A DNA stretch of 64,000 nucleotides from UBA5704 sp036380715 (GCA_036380715.1 DASVEF010000222.1:1-64000); one strand, 5' to 3'; numbered from the stretch's first letter, positions 17,406 through 24,687 are shown. Translations and numbers: made by a program. Notes: generated by a model not told the origin, from the sequence alone.

Positions 17406-19202
17406 ATGAAGAAAGTTTCTGTTGTTGTCGTTTTCCTGGCAACGGCCCTGCTCTGCTGCCTCCTGACGCCGGGGACGGCGTGGTCCGCCCCCACCTGTCC
17501 GCTGAGCTCGGGCTACATCGACACGGCGAAGAGCCACAAGCTTTTCCTGTACTTCCCGACGGCCGACGATTCGACCTTCCCCAACTACGGCTCGGGCGTC
17601 AGCCCGGCGAAGACGTTCGACGTCGCGGATCTCGATTCGAGCATCGGCACCACGTCCGATCTGATCAACCGGATCTACGACGTCGTCGCGGACGACTACT
17701 GCGAGCTCAACGTGCAGGTCGTAGCCACGACCACCAATCCGGAAACCATGCAATCGCCGCCGGCGCGGCGCAACACCGTGGCGATCGGCTCCGACTCCGG
17801 TGACGGCTGGGGGCTGGCGCAGGTCGTCGATACCGGCGATGACATCGACGTCGATTTCGCGCGGGTCTGGGGCGGCACCTACATCACCTGTGAAGGGGGC
17901 AACAAGGGCGCGCCAGGCTGTTCCATGACCGGCGCCCTGACCGGCGCCAACTCGACGCTCGACCGCTGGGCGAACGCGATCGGCGGCACGGCCGCTCACG
18001 AGGCTGGCCATAGCTACGGCCTCAGCCACCTCAATGACAATCCGAATCCCGGCACTTGCGTCGCCGACGGCCCGATGCCGCTGCCCGGCGAAGACAGCTA
18101 CGAGCGGCACCTGATGCCGGCCGGCTGCAACCTCAATGGAGAGGACCGCGCCGGCTATCGCCGGCACCTCAGCGACCGCACCTTCGGCATCCTGGCGACG
18201 AACCTGGGCCTCTCCATCGAGACCATGCACAACTGGGATCTGGTCAATCCCAACGCCGAAGAGGCGCACAGCCTGGAGATCGAATTTCTCAGCAAGAAGC
18301 CGTCGCTGACCGTGGGCTGGACGTGGACGGGCTCTTCGAGCCCATGGATCGATCCGGTGGTCACCGGCCCTCTCGGCACGACGATGTTCAAAGGCACGAC
18401 CTACAACCGGTACCGCATCACCTGGTCCTCGCCGAACCCGACTTGGATCCCCACGCCGGGCATCCTCCCCGGCGGCGCGGAGTTCCACATTGGCGCCACC
18501 TTCACCGGCGTCGACTTCAATCAGCCCGATGCGATCATCATCCAGAACATCCGGCTCTTCGACGCGGGCTCCGATCCGCTGACCCTGCATCCGCGCCTGC
18601 CCGGTTACGACGCCGGCACGGTGGATGCCGCCGACGGCAGCTTCGACCTGAATTTCTTTGGGGACGGCACGCCGCTGATCCTGCAGGAGGCCACCGTCTT
18701 CCAACTCCCGCGCGTGGCCGCGATGGAGTCGCTGATCGGCAGCGGCAGCCCCTTCACCTTCAACGGAATGCCCATCGTACCCTGGTCCGCCACCCGGTGC
18801 GAGCCTGGGACGCTGCGGGATACTCTGCGCTGCACCGTCGCCAACGTGGCCGACCGGCCGCACGTCGAAATGACCTTGCGGGTCGGCGACCCCGGAGTCT
18901 ACGACTGCAGCCGCGGCGTGCCCACGGGAGGCGGAACCACGGCTCCCCGGAACGATCATCCTTTCAATGACTACGAGGGACCGATCTGCGCCGGGACCTC
19001 GCGCGATCCGTTCCCGTCGACGACCGTTTACGTCATCGCCACCTTCGTCGATCCGCAGGCCGAGCACTGGAACCCTGAGAAAGGGGCGATGGTGATCGGA
19101 CCGGTAACCACGAAGGTCTTCTATCAGTTCGCCGGCGTGCGGGACCTGCGGAGCCTCCGTCCCACTACCGAGGGCGGAACGACCACGGAAGGCCGCAGGT
19201 AA
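17406..19202 (+). CDS. Secreted metzincin-like zinc metalloprotease
   Basis: The ATG at 17406 follows AAGGAG and encodes 598 residues with a signal peptide (ending near AWSAPT). The zinc-binding helix HEAGHSYGLSH (H198, E199, H202, H208) is a full HExxHxxGxxH metzincin motif. A methionine in the following region (HLMPAGCNL, about residue 238) may supply the Met-turn. The rest is beta-rich, with several cysteines, and may contain binding domains. I do not recognise a precise peptidase family. The position, in a row of exported hydrolases, fits extracellular protein degradation. Confidence 0.78.
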   Translation: MKKVSVVVVFLATALLCCLLTPGTAWSAPTCPLSSGYIDTAKSHKLFLYFPTADDSTFPNYGSGVSPAKTFDVADLDSSIGTTSDLINRIYDVVADDYCELNVQVVATTTNPETMQSPPARRNTVAIGSDSGDGWGLAQVVDTGDDIDVDFARVWGGTYITCEGGNKGAPGCSMTGALTGANSTLDRWANAIGGTAAHEAGHSYGLSHLNDNPNPGTCVADGPMPLPGEDSYERHLMPAGCNLNGEDRAGYRRHLSDRTFGILATNLGLSIETMHNWDLVNPNAEEAHSLEIEFLSKKPSLTVGWTWTGSSSPWIDPVVTGPLGTTMFKGTTYNRYRITWSSPNPTWIPTPGILPGGAEFHIGATFTGVDFNQPDAIIIQNIRLFDAGSDPLTLHPRLPGYDAGTVDAADGSFDLNFFGDGTPLILQEATVFQLPRVAAMESLIGSGSPFTFNGMPIVPWSATRCEPGTLRDTLRCTVANVADRPHVEMTLRVGDPGVYDCSRGVPTGGGTTAPRNDHPFNDYEGPICAGTSRDPFPSTTVYVIATFVDPQAEHWNPEKGAMVIGPVTTKVFYQFAGVRDLRSLRPTTEGGTTTEGRR

Positions 19203-19238
19203 GCGTCCAGGGATCCTCCAGCCTTCTCTCTGTTCTGC

Positions 19239-19276
19239 GTTTTTCCCCTCTCCCAGTGATGGGAGAGGGGGCCCTC
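19239..19276. repeat. REP-like palindrome, 'CCCTCTCCC' family
   Basis: CCCCTCTCCCAGTGATGGGA with its GAGGGGG partner forms a hairpin directly downstream of the metalloprotease gene. It is the same family as at 17228 and may terminate that transcript. Confidence 0.65.
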
Positions 19277-19307
19277 CGGCGATTCCATACCTACCGCCTT
19301 TCCCGCC

Positions 19308-19410
19308 ACTGTAGAGACGCCCCGTGGGGCGTCTCTATCCGCAGCGGCAAAATTTGACTTGGCGGCTCTGCGGACCGGGGGAGACGCCCCACGGGGCGTC
19401 TCTACAGTGG
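19308..19410. repeat. Paired inverted palindromes, 'GTAGAGACGCCCC' family
   Basis: Two hairpins in opposite orientation, GTAGAGACGCCCC/GGGGCGTCTCTA at 19311-19338 and GAGACGCCCC/GGGGCGTCTCTAC at 19381-19404, are separated by about 42 bp. The outer ends read CCACTGTAGAGACG and CGTCTCTACAGTGG, so the entire block is an inverted repeat. A second copy with the same design lies at 28881-29000. This bipartite layout resembles BIMEs built from REP sequences mobilised by RAYT transposases. No transposase is seen here. Confidence 0.8.
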
Positions 19411-19440
19411 GGAGCCTGTCGCGGCTGGTGGCATTGACCG

Positions 19441-20910
19441 CTACGGCTTTGTGAACCGCGTCGGACCATAGAGGGTTGCGGCGCAGGAGGCGTCGAGCCC
19501 CTGGACCGAGGCGCGGTCGATGAAGTCGCGCATCAGGTTGTCCGTACACTCTCCGCCGCCGCTGTGACTGCCGCGCGGGATGACCACGTGCAGGCGGTTC
19601 GCCATGTGGCGCGATGCCGCTTCCGCGAGCTCCGGCGGGGTGACCGGGTCGCGCTCGCCGGAGATCAGCAGCACGGGCACGTTCGAGCGGACAGGATCGT
19701 GGACGTCCGCCGGCACCTTGCCCCGCGGCCAGACCTCGCAGGCAGCCTTCTGCTGGCGGATGCGGTAGTCGCCCAGGTACGTCCCCGCGATCTTCTGGCG
19801 GATCATCTCCTCGGTGATGAACGGCAGGTCCTCGGCGCAGGTGACGGAAAAGCCCAGGCCCATTTGAAGGCCCTCGGTGATGCCCACCCGGCGATCGAGC
19901 GACATCTGAATGAGCGGCGCAAGGTCGCCCTGCGCGGCCTTGCGGATCTGGAGCGGCAGGTTCGCTGCCGCCGGGCCGTACATCAGGAAGCGGATGCCCT
20001 CGGCCACCAGGCCCCAGGTCGGCCGCACCTCCTGCTTCTCCCCCGTGCGCCTGTTGGTGACGGTCACGGTCACTCCCTTGTCGATCCGCTCCTTGACCGC
20101 CTTCAGGTCCGCGCGGGTGTCGGGGAAAGCGGCCCGGCACTCGGGTTGCGAGGCGCACTCGGCGAGCAGGAGGTCGAGCGCCCGCTGCCCGGCATAGGCA
20201 TGGGTCAGAGGGATGTACGCGTCCATCGGGGCCGTGCCGATGAGCACCACGCTCCGCACGGTCTTCGGATACCGGCGCCAGTAGACCTGGGCGCTGCGCG
20301 TGCCATACGAGCCGCCAATCAGGTTGATCTTGCCGTAACCGAGCCACTGGCGGACCTCGTTCAGATCGTCCGCGAAGGCGGCCGTGGTGTATTGGCTCAG
20401 ATCCGCGACCTTCTCCAGCTTCTCGCGGCACGCCTTGACCGCGCCGACCGGGAGCATGTCCCCGACGGCGTTCCGCAAATCGACCGGCTCGCCATAAAAG
20501 GAGCAATGGAGCGGGTTCGACCGCCCGGTGCCGCGCTGATCGATCAGCACGATATCCCGCTTCTGGCGCAGGTTGCTCCCAGCGTACCCATCGGCGCTCC
20601 CCGCGATCCCCGCCCCCGGGCCGCCGCCGAATACGAAGACCGGATCGGGCTGCTTGTCCGGTCCCAGAGCCGGGAGGATGACGATGTTCAGACCGATCTT
20701 CCTCCCCTGCCGGGCCTCGCGGTTCTCCCAGACGGGATAGGTGGCGCACAGCACCTCCCCGACATAGTCCGGCACCCGGCAAGGACGAGGCCTGACTTCG
20801 ACCGCCTCGACCGGACTTCCCGCTTCGCCGAGGGCCGGCGCGGCCGTCCACGGGAAGGACAGAAACAGGGAGATGAGGACGGCGGCTCGGATCGACCAGC
20901 TTTTTGGCAT
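19441..20910 (-). CDS. Secreted alpha/beta-hydrolase with TAP-like C-terminal domain
   Basis: This 489-residue protein has a signal peptide (residues 1-29, ending ALGEA). Motifs are those of the tripeptidyl-aminopeptidase-like S33 group: oxyanion GGGPGAG (about 94-100), LIDQRGTGRSN, the nucleophile GGSYGTR, the acid in ISGERDPVTPP and a histidine in RGSHSGGG within the TAP-like C-terminal domain. Several cysteines probably form disulfides outside the cytoplasm. Enzymes of this type remove short peptides or hydrolyse esters. The short distance to the palindromic block at 19308-19410 suggests that the block could end its transcript. Confidence 0.88.
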   Translation of the reverse strand: MPKSWSIRAAVLISLFLSFPWTAAPALGEAGSPVEAVEVRPRPCRVPDYVGEVLCATYPVWENREARQGRKIGLNIVILPALGPDKQPDPVFVFGGGPGAGIAGSADGYAGSNLRQKRDIVLIDQRGTGRSNPLHCSFYGEPVDLRNAVGDMLPVGAVKACREKLEKVADLSQYTTAAFADDLNEVRQWLGYGKINLIGGSYGTRSAQVYWRRYPKTVRSVVLIGTAPMDAYIPLTHAYAGQRALDLLLAECASQPECRAAFPDTRADLKAVKERIDKGVTVTVTNRRTGEKQEVRPTWGLVAEGIRFLMYGPAAANLPLQIRKAAQGDLAPLIQMSLDRRVGITEGLQMGLGFSVTCAEDLPFITEEMIRQKIAGTYLGDYRIRQQKAACEVWPRGKVPADVHDPVRSNVPVLLISGERDPVTPPELAEAASRHMANRLHVVIPRGSHSGGGECTDNLMRDFIDRASVQGLDASCAATLYGPTRFTKP

Positions 20911-20966
20911 CGATAGGCTCCTCGAGGACTGACCTCTCTTTGCCTAACGAGCCGCCGGCCTTTTTG

Positions 20967-21368
20967 TTACACCGTCGCGAGGCGGCGAGCCCGGCGCAAC
21001 CCGAAGAACTGGAGCTCGGCCAGGAGCGCCACGACAAGCGCCTGGAAGACCACAAACGCCTTGCCCAGGAGCGTGGGCTCGAGCCCGCCCGAGGCGAGCA
21101 GCGCGAAGCTGCCGGCCGCCCACAAGGCATTGCAGACGACGACCGCCCACAGACCCTCGCGCGGCGGCATCGCGCGCGTCGCAAGCCATCCGACGAACGC
21201 GGCAAAGGGCAGCAGGCTCAGGCCCGTCCAGGTCAGCAGGGAGGCTTGAAGGCCCAGCAGGGAGGAAAGCGGCGCCGCGGCGAGAGCCATGACGGCCCCC
21301 ATGACAGCGCTCAGCACGGCGTCAAGGATCAGCACGCGACGCAGGAAGGTCGATACGGAACCAGACAT
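20967..21368 (-). CDS. Small four-helix integral membrane protein
   Basis: The protein has 133 residues and starts 8 bp after AAAGGAG. Four hydrophobic helices are visible (about 10-35, 43-63, 72-93 and 100-122) with a positively charged C terminus. It resembles small membrane proteins often found beside XRE/MmyB-type regulators. Here it is divergent from such a regulator, and a perfect palindrome lies between them, so it may be the regulated target. No enzymatic motif is visible. Confidence 0.7.
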   Translation of the reverse strand: MSGSVSTFLRRVLILDAVLSAVMGAVMALAAAPLSSLLGLQASLLTWTGLSLLPFAAFVGWLATRAMPPREGLWAVVVCNALWAAGSFALLASGGLEPTLLGKAFVVFQALVVALLAELQFFGLRRARRLATV

Positions 21369-21444
21369 AGAGATCTCCTTTCTTCTTGTCGGCCCGCCCA
21401 GCGAGCCGGTGGAGATATCCTCGAAGGACCGGGGCGGCTTGTCG

Positions 21445-21461
21445 ATTACCTGACAGGTAAT
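21445..21461. promoter_or_regulatory. 17-bp perfect palindrome, probable operator of the divergent XRE regulator
   Basis: ATTACCTGACAGGTAAT has 8-bp arms around a single central base. It lies between the divergent membrane protein gene (start 21368) and the XRE gene (start 21498), 36 bp upstream of the latter. Size and position fit a dimeric helix-turn-helix repressor site. Binding is inference. Confidence 0.6.
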
Positions 21462-21497
21462 GTCCTTGCGCAGCCGGCTGCGCTATCGTGTCTCGCC

Positions 21498-22313
21498 ATG
21501 GACGTCCAAACTCCAGCCCACGTCGGCGAATTGCTACGTCACTGGCGGCAGCGGCGCCGCCTGAGCCAGCTCGATCTGGCCTGCGACGCCGAGATCTCGA
21601 CTCGTCACCTGAGCTTCCTGGAGACCGGCCGCGCGCGGCCCAGCCGCGAAATGCTGCTGCGCTTGGCCGAGTGGCTGGACGTGCCGCTGCGCGAGCGCAA
21701 CGCGATGCTGCTGGCCGCCGGCTATGCGCCGGTCTTTCCCGAACGGCCGCTCGCCGATCCTTCGATGGAAGCGGTACGCCGCACAATCCAGCGCCTGCTG
21801 GCCGGACACGAGCCGTACCCCGCCATGGCCGTGGAACCGGCACTGGACCCTGGTGATGGCCAACGCCGTCGTGCCGCGGCTGCTGACGGGCGTACAAGAG
21901 CCCTCGCTGCTGCAGCCGCCGGTGAACGTGCTGCGCCTGAGCCTGCACCCGAAAGGCCTCGCACCGCAAATCGCAAATCTCGGGCAGTGGCGCGCGCACC
22001 TGCTGGCACGCCTGCACCGGCAGATCGAGGTCAGCGGCGATGCGGTCCTGGCAGCCCTTCTCGACGAGCTACGCACCTACCCGGTGGCCGACACCGGCGC
22101 GGCAATGAACGCCGAGGCTGATCACGACTTCGCCGGCATTGCGGTGCCGCTCCAATTCGTGACGCCGGCCGGCACGCTGTCGCTCATCAGCACCACCATC
22201 GTATTTGGCACACCGGTGGATTTGACCCTTGCGAGCTCGCGCTCGAGACCTTCTTCCCGGCGGATGAGGCCAGCGCCGAGGCGCTGCGTCGCTTGGGGAC
22301 TGCTGTGGGTTGA
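21498..22313 (+). pseudogene. XRE-family regulator with MmyB-like ligand-binding domain, two compensating frameshifts
   Basis: The N terminus from the ATG at 21498 has a clean helix-turn-helix (HVGELLRHWRQRRRLSQLDLA, then STRHLSFLETGRARPSREML). The MmyB-like C-terminal domain starts in the same frame (PSMEAVRRTIQRLLAGHEPYPAMAV) but continues one frame over from about 21835 (HWTLVMANAVVPRLL, NVLRLSLHPKGLAPQIANL). Near 22225 it returns to the first frame (ELALETFFPADEASAEALRRLG) and stops at 22313. The pattern is a one-base insertion followed by a one-base loss, leaving about 390 bp shifted. The gene would be normal in length for the family if repaired. It could be a decaying gene or a pair of sequence errors. 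Confidence 0.78.
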
Positions 22314-22789
22314 CGGCCGCCATAACGTCATACCTGCGCGCTTCGCCGGCTGCTTATCCGGCTGACGGCGGACCAGCAGAAGCGATTTCCCTCACGGCCG
22401 CTCCAGCGCGCAACTTCTTGCGCCTCAGAGAGAACAGCGCTCCTCGGACAGATTCGCTCTTTCGCTTATTGAACTTCCCGAAGCCGTCTAAGCTTCTCTG
22501 CCCCCTTCTCCAGGATGCTTATCCGGCTCTGGCTGCCGTATCGCTCTCCTCTGGGAAACCCCCTAAGATCTTTCTCTTCTGTGACTTGTCGTATTCCGGC
22601 TCAAAAGCCCTCCGGTCGTCTAAAGTGATCCCAAAACATTCAGGCACCACCATGTTTCGCCTTCGGATTCACTCGGCTGTAACGCACAATGAGTTTGACT
22701 TCTATTTGGACACCGGATAACTGAAGGCGCTCAGGGACGCCAATCGTGGCACAGACCAAAATCCACGAAATGAGGAAATGAGGAAGGCA
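22314..22789. other. Non-coding stretch of lower GC upstream of an attC site, possible decayed gene cassette
   Basis: About 475 bp contain no convincing gene. Base composition is visibly less GC-rich than the flanks and includes pyrimidine-rich runs. The 13-mer TGCTTATCCGGCT occurs twice (near 22350 and 22517). Because the attC at 22790 should close a cassette lying to its left, this stretch is where that cassette's gene would have been. A weak plus-strand frame of about 136 codons shows no recognisable features. Confidence 0.4.
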
Positions 22790-22856
22790 GCTAACACTTG
22801 CTTCCACCGGACGGCCAGCTTCGCCGTCCGCGCGGTGAAGCGTCAGAGCGTTAGGC
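22790..22856 (+). other. Integron attC recombination site
   Basis: This 67-bp imperfect inverted repeat begins GCTAACACTTGCTTC and ends GAAGC…GAGCGTTAGGC. The right core GTTAGGC matches the attC consensus GTTRRRY exactly, and the left GCTAACA is its inverse partner. The inner arms CACCGGACGGC and GCCGTCCGCGCGGTG pair with small bulges. The inner L-box pair GCTTC/GAAGC is in the expected place. Length, nested symmetry and the near-adjacent downstream gene (ATG 13 bp later) are all typical of a cassette junction. No integrase gene is in the window. Confidence 0.8.
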
Positions 22857-22868
22857 GCAGGAGGATTC

Positions 22869-23534
22869 ATGTCACGAAACTACACCTGCTCTATAGGATG
22901 GGCGGCGACGGTTAGCTTCCTTTGCCTCGTCTTCCTTGCGCCGGAGCGATCCGCCGCATGCAGCTGCGTCTGCTACTACCCGACTTGGGGCTTCGTGAGC
23001 GGAGGGGGCCTCATTCCAAGCAACTCGCCCGGACTCCTCTGGTGGGGAGAGTTCGAGGGGTCCAATGGCACAGACCGGGCTCTCCCGGTTCAGCCGGTCG
23101 TCTTCGTGATCCATGTCATCGAGGAGGCGCCGGCGTTCGTCCCCTGGTTCAACAGTCTTGTCGAGCCGGACATCACGGAGCCTCTGTTTCTCTCGGTCAA
23201 TGGCGTCGCCTTTCTCATCACGATCGTTCTCAGCGGCATCCTGGCTGCGATCCGCGAGCGTGCCATCGCGGTGGTCGATCTGGCGTGGCTGGGGTTCTTG
23301 ATGTTCGCCAACGCGCTGCTCCATCTGACCGCCACGGTGGTACATCACCGGTATTCGCCTGGCGTCATCACAGCGGCCTGTCTCTACTTGCCCTATTTCG
23401 TGCTTCTGTTCGCGGTTGTACTGAGACGGCTCCGCGTTTCCTGGGGCGTGGCCCTTTCCGCGACCGTTTTAGGCGCACTACCTATGGCCGCGCATGGCTA
23501 CCTCATTGTATTCCGTGGATCCCGGCTCTTTTGA
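22869..23534 (+). CDS. HXXEE-domain membrane protein with an atypical cysteine-rich N terminus, likely a gene cassette
   Basis: This 221-residue protein starts 6 bp after CAGGAGG and only 13 bp after the attC core, as cassette genes do. After a signal-like segment (about 9-29), residues about 30-70 form an extracytoplasmic stretch with CSCVC and WWGEFEGS. The HXXEE signature HVIEEAPAFVPWFN follows at about 81-94. About five more membrane helices include MFANALLHLTATVV and SPGVITAACLYLPYFVLLF. Ordinary HXXEE proteins start close to the HxxEE motif, so the N-terminal part looks like a fusion with an unrelated secreted protein. Its GC content is lower than that of the neighbours, in keeping with transfer. 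Function is unknown. Confidence 0.72.
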   Translation: MSRNYTCSIGWAATVSFLCLVFLAPERSAACSCVCYYPTWGFVSGGGLIPSNSPGLLWWGEFEGSNGTDRALPVQPVVFVIHVIEEAPAFVPWFNSLVEPDITEPLFLSVNGVAFLITIVLSGILAAIRERAIAVVDLAWLGFLMFANALLHLTATVVHHRYSPGVITAACLYLPYFVLLFAVVLRRLRVSWGVALSATVLGALPMAAHGYLIVFRGSRLF

Positions 23535-23618
23535 GGTGGAGCACGGGCTGCAAAGGCGGTCACAGTTGGTGTAATATCTTGGATGTAACTGAAGAACTGG
23601 CCTGATGGAGGTAGACTC

Positions 23619-24281
23619 ATGATGATCAGCCATCGTTCCATCTCTCCATGGGTAGTTGCGGCGGGAGTGGCCCTCCTGCTCGGGTCGCAGCCCTTGGCAT
23701 CTGCCCAGAAGGGCCCCAAGATCTCGGTCGGCAACGACCCGTCTATGAAGGAGGGCTCGCCCGAGCTTGTCCTCGTCGAGGTTTCGGACTTCCAGTGACC
23801 CTACTGCGGCAAAGGCGCCCGTGAGGTGCTACCGCAGGTCTATGAAAAGTTCGTCCGCACCGGAAAAGTCGAGCTCGTCTTTCTCGACCTGCCCCTTCCG
23901 ATGCACCCGCACGCCTTCAAGGCGGCGGAGGCGGCTGCATGCGCCGGCGACCAGAAGATGTTCTGGGACATGCATCATCACCTGTTCGCCAACCAGAATG
24001 CCCTCGCTCCGGACCGGCTTCCGGTCTATGCCGAGGAGCTCGGCCTGGACGTCGCCGCCTTCCAGAAGTGCCTCTCCAGCGGGCAGAAGGGGGCAGGGAT
24101 TCGGGAGGACATGCGAATCGCCCAGACTCTCGGCATCACCAGTACGCCGACCTATCTGCTTGGACGCCGACTCCCAGGCGGCGACAAGGTCCAGATCCTG
24201 CAGGTGGTCAAGGGTTTGCCGCCGTACGAGGTGCTGGAGCAAAAAATCAACGACCTTCTGCCCACTTCTCCACAACCATGA
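23619..24281 (+). CDS. Secreted DsbA-like thiol oxidoreductase, predicted selenoprotein (Sec60 encoded by TGA)
   Basis: Reading from the ATG at 23619, 7 bp after GGAGG, gives 220 residues when the in-frame TGA at 23796-23798 is read as selenocysteine. A signal peptide (residues about 10-30, ending PLASAQ) leads into a DsbA/thioredoxin_4 fold. The active site reads VEVSDFQ-U-PYCGKGA, so U60 stands where the first Cys of the CPYC motif is expected and the resolving Cys is C63. The rest is complete: KVELVFLDLPLPMHPHA, FWDMHHHLFANQ and the cis-proline loop GITSTPTYLLGRR. A hairpin that fits a bacterial SECIS follows the TGA. The downstream gene, 10 bp away, shows the same TGA arrangement. The alternative is a simple Cys-to-stop mutation (TGC to TGA). 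Confidence 0.85.
23804..23837 (+). promoter_or_regulatory. Predicted bacterial SECIS hairpin of the DsbA-like selenoprotein
   Basis: The outer stem CTGCGG (23804-23809) pairs with CCGCAG (23832-23837). After an asymmetric internal loop (CAAA against A), the inner stem GGCGCC (23814-23819) pairs with GGTGCT (23825-23830), using two G-U pairs. The apical loop is CGTGA and contains the GU that SelB recognises in known examples. The loop starts 21 nt after the TGA, within the window expected for bacterial SECIS elements. Confidence 0.72.
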
Positions 24282-24291
24282 GGTCAAGACG

Positions 24292-24687
24292 ATGAGCGAA
24301 TCAACTCGAAGCGGACATCGGTGGACGGCGGGCTGGATGCTCGCCGTGGGGCTGCTGGCAACCGCCACCGGCGTGCAGGGCGCCTGGGCATGGGGGCATA
24401 TCGAGAACGCCTTACGGGCCTACATCGCGGTCTCGCTGGTGGCGGGATTGGCTCTGCTCGCGAGCGGGGCCTCCAATCTCGCGGCGCGCTCCCGGAAGCG
24501 GGCGGCCTTCGTGGCGGGGGTGGTCGCGGCTCTCGCGCTCGGCGTCAACCAGGCGCTGGGCGTGTGGCTCCAGATCATCCCTTGTTATACCCCTGGCTGA
24601 AAGCGGCAGAACATAGCCCTCGGCGGGGGCTTCTTCCTGATGGCCGCTGGCGCCTGGCTGCAGGCGAAGCGCAGCGATCCCTTTTGA
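24292..24687 (+). CDS. Small polytopic membrane protein, predicted selenoprotein (Sec103, CxxxxU motif)
   Basis: The frame from the ATG at 24292 reaches a TGA at 24598-24600. Beyond it the same frame continues with KRQNIALGGGFFLMAAGAWL, clearly a fourth membrane helix, to a true stop at 24685. Read through, the protein has 131 residues and four hydrophobic segments (about 12-34, 42-60, 70-93 and 107-122). The TGA gives U103 in IIPCYTPGU, so C98 and U103 could form a selenenylsulfide at a membrane surface. It begins 10 bp after the DsbA-like selenoprotein and is almost certainly co-transcribed with it. I recognise no family. A DsbB-like partner that reoxidises or reduces the DsbA-like protein is inference. 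If the TGA is a real stop, the protein lacks its last helix. Confidence 0.75.
24615..24631 (+). promoter_or_regulatory. Predicted bacterial SECIS hairpin of the membrane selenoprotein
   Basis: AGCCCTC (24615-24621) pairs with GGGGGCT (24625-24631), with one G-U pair, around a GGC loop. The loop starts exactly 21 nt after the TGA, the same distance as in the upstream gene. G in the first loop positions is typical of bacterial SECIS elements. A longer outer pairing, AGCGGC (24602-24607) with GCCGCT (24643-24648), could extend it. Confidence 0.6.

Noticed and set aside
22310..22720. Plus-strand frame of about 136 codons between the XRE gene and attC
   Set aside because: It begins inside the XRE pseudogene end, has no ribosome-binding site, domain or typical codon use, and is most likely non-coding.
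23767..24600. A long plus-strand frame that reads across the DsbA-like gene into the membrane gene
   Set aside because: Its first part is an arginine/serine-rich shadow of the DsbA-like gene in another frame. Only the part from the ATG at 24292 has a ribosome-binding context and membrane helices.
23796..24600. TGA as tryptophan (alternative genetic code) instead of selenocysteine
   Set aside because: TGA ends many intact genes in this window with tight overlaps (for example GTGA and ATGA junctions), so TGA is a normal stop here. The first TGA also falls at a cysteine, not a tryptophan, position.
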